Made by a program: the position numbers and the translations under genes. A model generated the notes under the pieces. That model was not told the origin of the DNA and did not search any database. It saw nothing but the letters and a program-made list of their open reading frames with translations. From positions 28,439-92,438 of the forward strand of contig MU119428.1 of NCBI GenBank assembly GCA_014904845.1: a DNA stretch of 64,000 nt, read 5' to 3'. Each line of letters begins with the position of its first letter. Positions within the stretch are counted from its first letter, which is position 1. Below, in pieces: positions 11,813 to 22,258 of the stretch. Source of the stretch: Acephala macrosclerotiorum (Eukaryota > Ascomycota > Leotiomycetes > Helotiales > Mollisiaceae).

Positions 11813-11917
11813 ATGTTTGGGGAATGATGAGTCGGCAGCAGCGGATTCCCAAACAATGTTTGGGAAATGCTGAGTCAGCGGAAGCGACGAATTCCCAAAC
11901 AGTGTTTGGGAATTCGT
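11813..11917. promoter_or_regulatory. repeated palindromic motif TTCCCAAACANTGTTTGGGAA
   Basis: Two palindromes lie in tandem 45-50 bp units: arms TTCCCAAAC/GTTTGGGAA at 11846-11866 (spacer AAT), and a longer one with 14-bp arms at 11887-11917 (spacer AGT). A further half-site ATGTTTGGGGAA is at 11813. The repeats lie 90-190 bases upstream of the minus-strand ATG at 11725 and on the far side of the plus gene at 12175. Position and dyad symmetry suit a dimeric regulator site, but this is unproven; a hairpin or old insertion footprint are alternatives. Confidence 0.5.
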
Positions 11918-12074
11918 CCTAGCGTAACGAGGTTGTCTACGATATCTGCAATATCTCTAGCCATACTACGTTCAAGAAGCTCATGTTGAAAGAGGTTGTA
12001 TATGAGGTCAGGTGGAACAGGCATTTTTATGATTAGTTTTGAGAAGGTTGTAGGATTGTTCAGTCTACAGTTCT

Positions 12075-12084
12075 GTATATATAA
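12075..12084 (+). promoter_or_regulatory. TATA box of the gene at 12175
   Basis: TATATATAAA lies about 90 bases upstream of the ATG at 12175, the usual spacing for a fungal core promoter. Confidence 0.5.
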
Positions 12085-12174
12085 AGGCTTAGCGTGCCAA
12101 GGCTTCAAAAGGACGCTAATTTCAACAGCTCAACCACCTTGAAGTCACCGCGACAACTCGTTCGACCCTGTACG

Positions 12175-13884
12175 ATGCCTCCGCAGATTACCGCAGTAGA
12201 CGATGTTGTGAACACCTCGCGGAGCCCAGTTGAAGAAATAGAAAGTGCCTTTGCTCACCTGGAGCTTGAAGACAAGATGCCCACACTCAGAGAAGCACAC
12301 CCAGGCCTTCGTGAAGGCGATGATCACATACCGCGACACTGTACTGCAAGATGTGATAACACATCGGAACCAGAAATATTCCACAGCCGATTGCAACACC
12401 GTCACAATGATGCGAAGTATTTGCCTGGACATCCCACATCCTTCGTGGTTAATGCAATTAGGAAGAGTTCCACCTGTAGTCCTTAGCACGGGAACAGATG
12501 CCGCAGCCATAAAACTGATAGAAGACCAAAGGAAGAGTCTTGGCCGTTCAAGACAGGAGATACAGCATGCTTGTGATCTAGCGGCGGGCCCGCGGGACAT
12601 CGTGATTGTTCTAGAGCGGCCGGCTTGGGATCATGATTACATGCTCGAGTTTGGAGAGTTTGTTGAAAAGTCTCCAGCGCTCCGAGCGCTCAACGAGCTT
12701 ATTCTTTTTGCAACGAAGTCATCCCGAAGCATCTTCACAGTCAGCGTCATTGATGCCTTCAGCTTCCAAGCGAAACGCAAAGTCCCCCCTCAGCCCTTAC
12801 ATCTGCCCTCAAACTCCGAATGCCTTACTCTCTTAGGAAAGTTTCTGAGACTCAAGCAACCGCGCATCGTGCTGTCCTGCACAAGTGCTGATATAGCAGA
12901 TCAAGTGGAAGGATGTGGTGCCCTCTTCATCCAGTCATTCCATCCTGGATACCCCGTCAATTGGAGGACACACAGTGCTAGGTTGCGTCTTCGCCTTATT
13001 GTCGACTTCATCGATGCCTTTCGCAAACTTGGAACTCAACCAGAGACAGAGACCAGGATCACCGAGATGAAAGCTCAGTATCCTCAGCATGTAAGGTACG
13101 GTGGGCGAATTTGCATTTAAAGATATAGATGACTAATTGAATTGAAGTGATTATCCACCCGACAAGCTATCGGCTCGTGAAGAGTTTACGAGACGCATTA
13201 ATCGGGTCTTGTACAAGAGATACAAACTCACTATTGATATCTCTGGCTTCGATAAGCAGCTTGATAAATGGTCGACCGACCTCCAAAGATCTTCTTATTC
13301 CGACGGATCTCTCCAAATTGCTGACATGGTCCTGCTCCTGAAGCTCTGCTATAATTCTCCAGACGAGAGCTCTCCGTCGGGCACTGTCATGGCTGCTCTG
13401 ATTGACATTGGGCTGAAGCAAAGCATCCTTGAGAATCAGATACGGTAAGCTACTCTTCTTCCATCAGCTATCATTCAGGCTCATTGATCCGAAGGCATAC
13501 CATCGGACAACGCCCACTCGTCACGCAGGTCCCGGAACACACCTTGGAGAGTACGAAGAATTTCAATGAGCCAGCCCCCGAACACAAAGATCTAGAAAAT
13601 ACGGAACTCTCCTTTCAGAACTTGAGCGTCTCGCCACACACTGGTCTGCTGGTCAAAACTACCCCATCCGCAGAGACTTCTTCAATGATGTCTGTGGTAA
13701 GCGAGGACGCGGGTGGCGTGGTGCAAAAGTTCGCGGACTCTGGCGAAGAAGACACAGACGTCCTACAGGAGAAAGAGGTCCCAAGAAAAAGGTGGCGTGG
13801 AAGAGGGTGATCAGAAAGGTGAAGGAGCAGGAAAGCAGCGTCACCAGTGTTCCACTGATGGAGAAGGGGTTGGGAGATGTTTGA
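12175..13884 (+). CDS. hypothetical protein, 497 aa, five exons
   Basis: Exons 12175-12244, 12291-13095, 13148-13444, 13495-13550 and 13619-13884 (introns of 46-68 nt) total 498 codons. The middle part has regularly spaced beta-like segments: DIVIVLERPAWDHDY, SIFTVSVIDAFSF, RIVLSCTSADIADQV and FIQSFHPGYPVNW, followed by a long helix. The alternation of hydrophobic strands with a late HPG motif recalls Rossmann-like or uracil-DNA-glycosylase-like folds, but the key UDG motifs are not clear and I do not assign it. The C-terminal 80 residues are very basic (WRRRHRRPTGERGPKKKVAW), suggesting nucleic-acid binding. A TATA box precedes it. The gene looks intact. Confidence 0.6.
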
Positions 13885-15289
13885 TGAGAGAAGTCTGGAA
13901 GAATGCGACTAGAGTTGGGATAAGGAGGTGGCAGCAGTGTTCAGGAAGAGATACGGCAGCCGCCTCAATGTTTTTCAAAAAGACAAGACACATCTGAGTA
14001 CATGAAAGAGACCGATTAATGTATGCTGAAGAGTCCAAGCTAATGCAGTGCGCTGAAAGCATGAAATGTTGCAGCTGGTCAACACTAGCACTGGGCATAA
14101 AAAGTACACTGGTATTAACGCCTTTATTCTGTTATGAGTTCTGCCGATGAATTTGTTTCTAAATGCAAGACATCGAACGAATCCCCACTGCGCCAGGGCA
14201 TTCAATCCCTACCCAGAACGAAACAAGAGATATTTGAGACATGTTGACGCCGGGACTGCGGCCGCTTTGACTTGCAGTTCTTCGAAAGTGCATCCCTACC
14301 CACAAAAGCCCTGTTTTCTTTGAACTTGTAATGATTGACATCACATTTCGGGCCGCCCCACTTTGAAAGATACCAGCTAGCGCTCTGGATTTGAGTCGCA
14401 TTGCCAACTCAAGGAGCAGAGAAGTGACTACTATCACTACAAGTCTCTCTTGCTGGTATGGGATGAGGATATAAAGATGAGTAATAGAATAGATATATCA
14501 CTAGATGATGCTGGAGCTGAGGATCACAACCTGGAGGTGGACACCCGAACTATCAATTATCTGCAAGTTCCTTCAGGTACTCCATCTCCTGCGATCTTGT
14601 TGTGTATATAGCCAAGCCGACGCTCTTGAGATGTGTTGCTACGAGTAGCGTGTAGAAATATGTTTGTGTGTCGGCTTAGTCCACTCGTACTTTGGGTTGT
14701 GCTATGAGTGAAGCTGATCGACGATAGGAGGCTCTCTCAATCGATGATGACTTCTCTTTACATCTTCGTAAAGCCAGAGGAGCTCGCTCGGATTGAGACC
14801 GGAGTCGCAGAAGGCTTAGCACATGTAGAATCTGCTTGAGCCTCTATGGGCCGTCCGTTGGAAGAGGCGGCAGAACAATTCGTTGCTACGAAGGTCTTGG
14901 TTACCGTGTTCTTCGGATTGTGACGACGTTCTCGACTTTGCGTAGAGTTGTGGAGGTAGATATTGGGAGGTATTACTCTTCTTAACCGTTGGCTGGAATT
15001 AGGATATCTGATCGATGCTTGATAAGGTTGTTTTGATCTTTGACTCCGATGTGAATTGGCAAGCTTGAAGGTGTTTTGACGCTAAATCATAACTTTCGAT
15101 CTATATCGTCGCCGCCACCGCGATCAATTGGTATCAGACGAGACCTCTTAATCTAGGCTATCCAAATAAGAATTTTAGGATCAGATTTGCTGATGTTTTG
15201 GGTGAATAATTTGATGAAGTTGTCCTTGCCAAAGGGAGTTGTTTGCGACAAGTCGAGACGAGGTCACGTGACCAAGCCCAACTCACTTT
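13885..15289. other. 1.4-kb intergenic stretch, nothing convincing
   Basis: Composition is mixed. Only short frames are present, including a possible 45-codon ORF beginning MSNRIDISLDDAGAED near 14477, without clear exon partners. The right edge (about 15240 onward) runs into the dispersed repeat copy 2. Confidence 0.5.
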
Positions 15290-15640
15290 AAACAAATCTG
15301 CCTCCGATTGTGGACCTCCTCCAATTCTGACACCTTGGTTCGAGCTCTCTTTTGCTTCACATTTGGCCTCTCATTTGATAAGATTTTGGCTCGATTCCAG
15401 CAGTTTTTCGAGCCACTTTTGTAATTCAATCTTAGCATTGGCTCCAATTCCGGCTGCTGGAGCCTGAAGCAACTTCACCGCACGGTCCACTTCAGAATCT
15501 GTCCTTCAACCCCTCCACAAACGGCATTCAACCTCACCCAGAATCGGCATCCTTCGAGCAATGAACTTTGATTCTACTCACTCTTACAGTTAACCTACGA
15601 ACAAAAGAGATGGCTTGTTTAAGGTGAAGTTGCTGGTTTT
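15290..15640 (+). repeat. dispersed repeat, copy 2 (related to 4010-4310)
   Basis: This matches copy 1 in the same order and orientation: TTTGCTTCAC-TTTGGCCTCTC, TTTTTCGAGCCAC, TTTTGTAATTCAATC, CCTCCACAAACGGCATTC, and ATGGCTTGTTTA at the right edge. It contains a 45-60 bp segment not seen in copy 1. No coding frame. Confidence 0.65.
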
Positions 15641-15885
15641 AATTTACTATCTGCCTCTTTGCATATAGAAATTCATACTCTAACTCCACCTTCTCCAGGA
15701 CATCCCAAGAACCCCCTCGTCCGAGTCCAAGTGTCTGCAGTAACAATGCCTCCACAGAATCCCCCACGCCGAATTTCCGAATGGAGAGGGCATCGCATAG
15801 AGCCGGCAGTTGTGGAAAGGAATGATTGCCAAGATCATTCAGGTACACCAGCAGTCAACCGCCACATAATCGCAGTACACAAGAG

Positions 15886-16040
15886 TAACGTCTATCCCTG
15901 CGTGGCGGAAAACCCTACGTGCCGGAACGACTTCATAGTTTAGGGGTCTTAAATCTCTACCACATGAATATATAAAGTTACAATTAGTTTGCTGTTATTA
16001 TTTAGCTATTTCTCTATAAGCGTTCGGTTTGTAGTAAGAA
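15886..16040 (-). repeat. inverted-terminal repeat end, type 2 (left end of a gene-bearing pair)
   Basis: Starts TAACGTCTATCCCTGCGTGG and continues with CGACTTCATAGTTTAGGGG, AAATCTCTACCAC and TTTAGCTATTTCTCTATAAG. The same order is found, reverse-complemented, ending at 29473 and at 33471. The outer 42 bases match the reverse complement of 18617-18658 at about 39 positions. Both ends are flanked by TA, as expected for a TA-targeting Tc1/mariner-like DNA element (inference). Confidence 0.75.
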
Positions 16041-16678
16041 AATACTATAATTGTGATTATATTATCAATTATCCCGTTGATGGCATTGAAAAGCCCTTTT
16101 AGTTGTTCCCCCTACTTTATTATAACTATTGGCCTGTCTCCAAATTTCGGGACTACAGTACGAAACTCCTATTAAGAAAGAATATAGCTCTAAAGTTTAA
16201 AGACATAGAGAGGAGGCAACCTTTATGCCGGATTTATCCGGACAAAGTGGGAGGAGGTATATAATACGCCAAGCATCTTAATAAGCGAAGGAGGTGCTTA
16301 TATAATATCATATTTACAGTTATACGCTACATTAATTGTATTATTGTATTATACGAAACTGACGTGAGTAGTGGCGTTCTTCTAGAAGTTTCCACAAGCT
16401 GACATTATCAGTTCAGTATAATCTACAATAAGCTCATTCTTCAAAGTCCAATTTGATTTTCCCCATTTCCCCATTTACCCCTTGTTTCTCCTGGCGATTG
16501 TCAGAATAAAAGAACCAACTCATCAAACCCCACTTCTCCTGCTCGTCCATCGCCCTCGCATTCCTCAGTTATAACACGGGAAGTAATTTCCCTAGCTCGC
16601 ACTGACTAAAAACCCACCAAACTATATCTCTACCATCAAAATTATCACAGCTAATATCCCAGCCATTGCCACTTCATC
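16041..16678. other. AT-leaning spacer between repeat end and membrane-protein gene
   Basis: No coding frame. Contains TATA-like runs and a probable mutated element remnant around 16080-16370. The last 180 bases are 3' flank of the minus-strand gene ending at 16679. Confidence 0.4.
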
Positions 16679-17956
16679 CTAACCACTGCCCGATGAGCTC
16701 CCAATCACCTTTCCGGAACTTTCTGCGTTCTTATCTACATATCTAGTAAAAATATCCAAGAGAGCGCAAACTATAATTAATAAACCACCGAAAATAAACG
16801 TACATAGCTGGTCTAGATCCTCGAATGAAGCAATAGACCAAGGCAAGGGCGAATCCCACATATGGAATAAATGAGGAAACTGTGTTATAAGTAGAAAAAC
16901 AGGAAGCATTAGCTGCATCGAAACCAAAATGCTCCCAACAACGCGAAGCAAATCCTTTACAGGCATTATACTAAATTTCTCAAACAAAAATAAAGGAGAA
17001 AGAATCAACAAGAAAGCTAGCAAGAGATAGGCTAGACCTTCGGTGGCGTTTCCCACGAACCAAAAGAATTCCATTTGGAACACTTCTTCCCTCAGTCCAA
17101 TTCGAGCATAAGGTCCCACTGGAATATGGCTAATTGATTGAGAGAGCAGTCTAGCAAGTTTGCTACCCTGTACTCTCCCCTGGCGAAATCCAGGAACAAA
17201 AGCTGGCAAAATTGGGATTAGCTTTGGAATCCAAAAGCCCCATCCGAGGTCGAAATATCGAATTTCGAAATAATTTATCGTGACAACCAAGAAGGTTGTC
17301 AATAGGCAACTGAACACTAGAGACCGAAGTTGCTTTTTTGTCCGCCACCAATTCAAACCCAAAACGATTGACAAAAACCCCCCAAATATAGCACCAGTTC
17401 GCAGTACTGCAACGCTTGCCGACATAGGACCAAAATACCGAGTCGACACCTCTTCACCCAGCCAATATTTTGTACGCGTATGTAGTAAGATATCAACCGC
17501 AGCGACTAGGGGATACGCATATGCAGAGACAAGATTAATATCGAGTGTCAACAGATGAGCCCATTTCTCTCCCGTCTGCTTCTCGTCTACAAAAATGCGA
17601 GCGAGGAAACAGCTGGCGAAGGTAAGCATCCAAGCCGCCCAGCTTCCAGGGCCGTAGAATCCAGAAACTTCATTGATGCCGAACTCGCTAGTGAAATTAG
17701 GCTTGCCTGGCCATCCTACAGCATACTCTCTGAAAGTAGTGTTTTTCGTAAGTGCGGAGATGACGATCCATACGAGGCTAACCAGCATCACCATAGCTAT
17801 GCACTTGGGGGTATACAGAAGGTAGCTCGCGATCAGAGCTTTTCTTTCTCTCTCTCTCAGACCAAAAAAATATGGATGCGCCGTATTCTCCTCATCAGCA
17901 GGCTGTTCTTTATTGCTGCTATCGGGAGTAAATGCGGGCTCCGTATCGTTAGACAT
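16679..17956 (-). CDS. polytopic integral membrane protein, 425 aa
   Basis: Single exon from ATG 17956 to 16679. The frame is open further upstream to 18253 but has no earlier ATG. After a hydrophilic N-terminus with HPYFFGLRERERKAL there are about eight or nine hydrophobic segments, for example IAMVMLVSLVWIVISAL, AAWMLTFASCFLARIFV, LAYLLLAFLLILSPLFLF and LCTFIFGGLLIIVCALL. Loops are short and the C-terminus is Ser/Gly rich. I recognise no transporter family; it looks like a fungal-specific membrane protein. It is the only gene between the inverted ends at 15886 and 18658, which makes it a candidate passenger of that unit. Confidence 0.65.
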   Translation of the reverse strand: MSNDTEPAFTPDSSNKEQPADEENTAHPYFFGLRERERKALIASYLLYTPKCIAMVMLVSLVWIVISALTKNTTFREYAVGWPGKPNFTSEFGINEVSGFYGPGSWAAWMLTFASCFLARIFVDEKQTGEKWAHLLTLDINLVSAYAYPLVAAVDILLHTRTKYWLGEEVSTRYFGPMSASVAVLRTGAIFGGFLSIVLGLNWWRTKKQLRSLVFSCLLTTFLVVTINYFEIRYFDLGWGFWIPKLIPILPAFVPGFRQGRVQGSKLARLLSQSISHIPVGPYARIGLREEVFQMEFFWFVGNATEGLAYLLLAFLLILSPLFLFEKFSIMPVKDLLRVVGSILVSMQLMLPVFLLITQFPHLFHMWDSPLPWSIASFEDLDQLCTFIFGGLLIIVCALLDIFTRYVDKNAESSGKVIGSSSGSG

Positions 17957-18292
17957 CGTATCTTGGTCTCTATCCACTGCCTCTGGGAGTTTGGGAATGT
18001 CGATAAGGACTATACAGTGCGAATAAGAGGACTGGAGGTATTTCCTCAGTTGCCAGATCTTTGGTAGCAGGTTCAGAAGAAATCCGATTTCCGTGACGAT
18101 GAGATTGGAGTCGAAAAATCTGACATATTTTGTCTTTTTACGAAATAGAGACAATAAGGGAATTACGGGTGATACGTGTCCTCTAAATAAATGCGGCCTG
18201 ATCGCAAGCCTAGAAATTAAGGCGCGAATATCAAAACTAACCAAAATCGTCACTCGCTTGATCCGAGGTATAGATCCGCGTGGCGATCATGT

Positions 18293-18658
18293 ATGAATTT
18301 GCGCGCCACAACAGCCACAAGGCTGATGACGATTTCCTATATAGGTGTGAGGCCTTAGAGATTGGATAAGACCCCTTTATAAGTATTAGAGATAGTATAA
18401 GCTCGGTGGTAAAGTTGTAGTAGAGGAAGTCTATTATGCTATAAAAGAGACTCTTTATAAATTTAAGAATGAAGCGACGATACGAACATGATTTTCTCGT
18501 AAGAGGGGTTCAGAATGTCCTAGGGTGGCTACGGAATATAACTTATTAGAAAATATAGGAAATATTAAGGTGTGTACAGATTTTAAGATACTTAAAGTCA
18601 AAGTACCTATTAAATTTTCCGGTACGTAGGGTTTTCCGGCACGTAGGGATAGACGTTA
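18293..18658 (+). repeat. inverted-terminal repeat end, type 1 (right end of a gene-bearing pair)
   Basis: Reads TATGAATTTGCGCGCCACA at the inner edge and ends GGGATAGACGTTA at 18658. The same order occurs at 32998-33367 (same strand) and, inverted, at 29536-29910. Shared words include TAAAGTCAAAGTACCTAT near the outer end and GCGACGATACGAA in the middle. No coding frame; many transition-type differences between copies. Confidence 0.75.
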
Positions 18659-18735
18659 AGGAGGAAATAACCTCTGCAAATCGATATCTGTTGGCTTATA
18701 TCGCTCGATCCCATTGTGCCAGTGAACCCTGTCTT

Positions 18736-20547
18736 TTATCGTAAAGAAAACTCTTGCAACTGGACTAATCCAGCTTGAGCCGCATCTAAGACTTCACCAT
18801 CCATTATCCCATGAACGTAGCACTCTCCGACGAATGTATGCCAACTTCCTTTAGGTCGAAGAACAAATGGCATGTCACCTCCTAGCAGAACGCAGACCAG
18901 ATCCTCTTTCTCTGTCTCAGGTGGTGCAAGACCAAGGTAACCCATTCGAGTCAAAATCATTCGCCGATACGAGATCTTGGGTTTCATTCGACGAACGAAA
19001 GATAGGAGATCTTCTTCCCCTACCACGTCTTCAGAAAAATGTCTCATGCCAAGTAATCTTTCGGCAATCACTCGCTCTTTCTCTGGGGCCTTAACAAGCT
19101 CGTGCTCGCTTTGTTTCTCCTCATCGAGTTCCAATGCTTGGTTCGCAACAAGGCTGCGCCAAAAGGCATTAAAAAGATCTCCACCACTAATATATGGACG
19201 ATGTTGTTCTTGATCAAGTCTCGCCATCTCTTTCCAGCTGCGTAAACCTCGCCAGATGTCTACTTCCTGGACAAACTCGAAGATCTGAACTATATTGTCA
19301 TATTGAAATCCCTGAAGCGTGAAAATATCCAGATCCTCTGAGGACTTTGCAATTACTCGCGAATTTCTGGATGCTTGATAGAAATTTTCGCCCGCAAGAC
19401 CTTTGAAAAAAGGGATTACTTCACTGGGTTTTTCCCAATCCCGCACCCATGATGGGAACTCTGATATGTTTAAATGCAGCAGTACATGGCTCAACATATC
19501 AAGACGTCCTGTATCCCGGATTACGCTCCGAGTTGTATCCTGGTACACCCGCTGAACTGGCTGCGAATAATCCGGCACAATGGTCCCGGGGAAAATATCT
19601 TTCGCTATGCCGATGATTGAGTAGATTATGTCTCTCTGTTCGGATAGTTTCCGAAAGCGTTGCCTGTAGAGGAGGTCTGAGAAATGTACTCGAACCCCAG
19701 GGTGCTTCAAGTCCTCTCGCTCCAGCCGTAGCGAGAAGACTCGCTGATATACCCCGGTTTTAAAAGGCTCATAATACACTCTATTAGAGTGTAAGATCCG
19801 ATACAGTGCGGTCTCTAAAGTAGCCCATTGGATGGAACGCCAGCCACAGCAGACAAGAGCTTCTTTTGCCAGAGCAACCTCCTGAACAATCCATCCGCGG
19901 CTCCAGAAAGGGCGGTGAAAGAGTTCCGTTACAGGTTGCCATAATTCCACCTCCATCTGTACCTCTTCTGCCTTGCATCTAGAGGGTTCGTATCCGAAGG
20001 TTTTGTAATCTACAAATCCACTGCTCATGTCTTCGAGAATGTGCATGGCTATTCCACTGTTTTCTGATGCTTCGCCTAACCAAACAATAACCTTATCAGC
20101 ATTGGCGTAGATATCACGCATGATAAGCACCTGCTGGCTGCGTTCAAGTGTATCAGCCTGATTGATACAAATCGCATCTATCCAGATCTTTCGGACACGG
20201 GTAGTAAGACGTAGATGCCAAAGCGCAGCTTTCAGACTCGCAGTAATTAGGAAGTCTTGTCCATTTAGTAGGATAGAGTCCTTAATATTCTGATCGCCCC
20301 ACGCGTAGGAGAGAGCTTCATAGTTGGGAACATCGTCCAGGAAGACTGTGATCAGTCTGCAAGAGAGTCTCTCATGTCCAAGACCAGGAAGCAGAAGGAC
20401 AAGGCGAATCTGACGACGTTGTGCTTGCAACCTGCCGTAAACGAAACCATCCCTGTACAGATCAATGGCTTGATCTTTGGGGCGTAGGCTGGTTCTGTCT
20501 TCTTCCTCATCGGCCAATTTGTGTGAGAGGCAGTGACTACTGTTCAT
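18736..20547 (-). CDS. HET-domain protein (heterokaryon incompatibility family), 603 aa
   Basis: Single exon starting at ATG 20547. The HET domain (PF06985 family) is clear at about residues 75-235: YEALSYAWGD near 77-85, IWIDAICINQ at 121-130, DIYANADKVIVWLGEA at 145-160, then FWSRGWIVQEVALA. Residues 300-420 contain RDIIYSIIGIAKDIFPGTIV and the DYS region usual in the family, and the C-terminus ends with the common GDMPFVLRPKG segment. HET proteins act in the cytoplasm in allorecognition and trigger cell death after fusion of unlike hyphae; the specific partner here is unknown. Length is normal and no breaks are seen. It lies directly outside the repeat end at 18658. Confidence 0.9.
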   Translation of the reverse strand: MNSSHCLSHKLADEEEDRTSLRPKDQAIDLYRDGFVYGRLQAQRRQIRLVLLLPGLGHERLSCRLITVFLDDVPNYEALSYAWGDQNIKDSILLNGQDFLITASLKAALWHLRLTTRVRKIWIDAICINQADTLERSQQVLIMRDIYANADKVIVWLGEASENSGIAMHILEDMSSGFVDYKTFGYEPSRCKAEEVQMEVELWQPVTELFHRPFWSRGWIVQEVALAKEALVCCGWRSIQWATLETALYRILHSNRVYYEPFKTGVYQRVFSLRLEREDLKHPGVRVHFSDLLYRQRFRKLSEQRDIIYSIIGIAKDIFPGTIVPDYSQPVQRVYQDTTRSVIRDTGRLDMLSHVLLHLNISEFPSWVRDWEKPSEVIPFFKGLAGENFYQASRNSRVIAKSSEDLDIFTLQGFQYDNIVQIFEFVQEVDIWRGLRSWKEMARLDQEQHRPYISGGDLFNAFWRSLVANQALELDEEKQSEHELVKAPEKERVIAERLLGMRHFSEDVVGEEDLLSFVRRMKPKISYRRMILTRMGYLGLAPPETEKEDLVCVLLGGDMPFVLRPKGSWHTFVGECYVHGIMDGEVLDAAQAGLVQLQEFSLR

Positions 20548-21660
20548 TGTCGAAGGTATACTGAATTGAGATGGTGACGCAAGAAAAGATAAAGCCTTGA
20601 ATTTTGGGACAAGTCGATGAGACGGAGATTGTGAGATTGACCAGGCGTAGGTCGGAGATGAGATGCTTGAGGTAGGAATTGTTGTTGGCTGTTTGGAAAA
20701 AGGATAGTGGTAGGATTGCTGAAATTCGAAAATTGTCGGTGATGAAGAAGTCTAGGTCGTAAAAGGGGGCTGAGGCTAGATAAGTGCGACCAACACTGAG
20801 AATCAGAGCCCCCTGATACATGGTTGCCTGTAAACAAAATAGGGACAGGAGCCACGATGTGCTGTTGATAGGTAGACGCGTCGCGTCGCAGCACTGACAC
20901 GACATCACTTGATGTCTCGGCCAGCCAATGGCCATGAAAGTTGGGCGTTCTAGCGGCTGCATTGTAGGCCAAAGTGGCTCAACAGGGTAACAGTAGGAGC
21001 GCTTGCTCCAGTAACATCACCCAGGTGCATTTTGCCTTGATTGCCTTGTGGTCGTGCAGGTAATTGAGATCAGCCATTCAGCACCATGGTTTCAAAGAGA
21101 AACAATAGACACAAATCGACCCACCATAATGCTGTTTTTGCACTTCCCTAGAACTGTTCTCCTTCCTCCAACCCTGAAAACGGGGATGCAGTCTCTCGTA
21201 CCGAACCTGCAAGCGCTTGATTGTGGGATTAAGTATTAGCCGCTTCTGATATCGGTAGTATCGAAACTGCGACTCGGACCGAGCTTTGACGGTATTGGGA
21301 CGGCATCGCCACCAGGAAAGATTGTTTCTTAACTCTTGACAACCTGCATCTTGGAAGGAAGGAGTGCGAGGAAGAGTAGCTAGATGGGGTATTCGTTGTC
21401 CTTCTGCCTTTCCCTCTCTCTTTCTGACCAGTCACTCCGACTCAGATCCGTGTTAAGATGATCTGAATGACCCTAAGAGTGCTCTGCAAGGCACCCGTCA
21501 TTGGATCCCAGAGCTTTTCGCAAGGCAACGTGCATCATTAATCACGTGAGAGTGCACATATGGGATGGATTTCCAAGCCCAGCCCTGGATTGAATGAAAA
21601 CCTGCACTACCATACTGAGAACCAAAGAAATCCCTTCTCCCGAAATGAAGTTTCCTCCGC
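20548..21660. other. intergenic stretch upstream of the HET gene
   Basis: Minus-strand frames at 20537-20972 abut the HET start but show no motif and overlap each other; they are more likely leader or promoter sequence. Nothing else is supported. Confidence 0.4.
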
Positions 21661-22258
21661 TTATTCTGTCCCCTTGTGGTTTCCTCCCTTCTTTGTTCCA
21701 TATCTACCTTTAAAGTTTGTGGCCAGTGGACTGCCTCCTGCGAGTCCATGATACTCAATATTTTCTAGTCCCCAAGGGACCAGATCTTTGATCGCTGGCT
21801 CCCATCCTTCGTCAACAGCCCCTAGCCATATCATTAAAACCATCCTCGCCAATTTTACCAGAACTAGATCATTCATAACCTCGTCTTTAGAGCCATTCTT
21901 GAATGGCACTACGAACAACGTAATGAATTCTCCGTCCGGAGTCAAATCAAAGCGTTTGATTTTAGATATTAGTGCTTTGTCTTGCAGTCCAAGCAATGGA
22001 AAAGCGATGGAAAAAAGCTAACGGCGTCTGTTTATTCTCAAACTACCAGAATATCCGCTGATAGAGCCGATACACAAGTAGTCTGTCTTCCGGATAGAGA
22101 CTTGCTTCCCATTTGGTTTGAAGCGCTATGCAAATACCCCGCCATCGATTGTATCTGATTATAATAGCGATTTCAGTCGAGCAAGGATCGGAGGCTCTGG
22201 TGATACAAGTATCAATTTGACGTTCGTTGGAATATATTCCGCAATCCGAGAAATCCAT
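21661..22258 (-). CDS. possible hypothetical protein, two frames not cleanly joined
   Basis: Minus-strand frame 22258-22043 begins with ATG (MDFSDCGIYSNERQ) and frame 21996-21661 has coding-like content (FDLTPDGEFITLFVVPFK, VLMIWLGAVDEGWEP). A GTAGTT donor near 22048 is in position for an intron, but every acceptor tried leaves the frame or meets a stop. Either the model is wrong or the gene is broken. No family recognised. Confidence 0.3.

Noticed and set aside
12175..13884. uracil-DNA-glycosylase assignment
   Set aside because: Only a vague strand pattern and an HPG motif; the GQDPY-like and HPS motifs are not convincing.
15659..15943. 94-codon plus-strand frame
   Set aside because: Its 3' third lies in the type 2 repeat end and the rest shows no motif.
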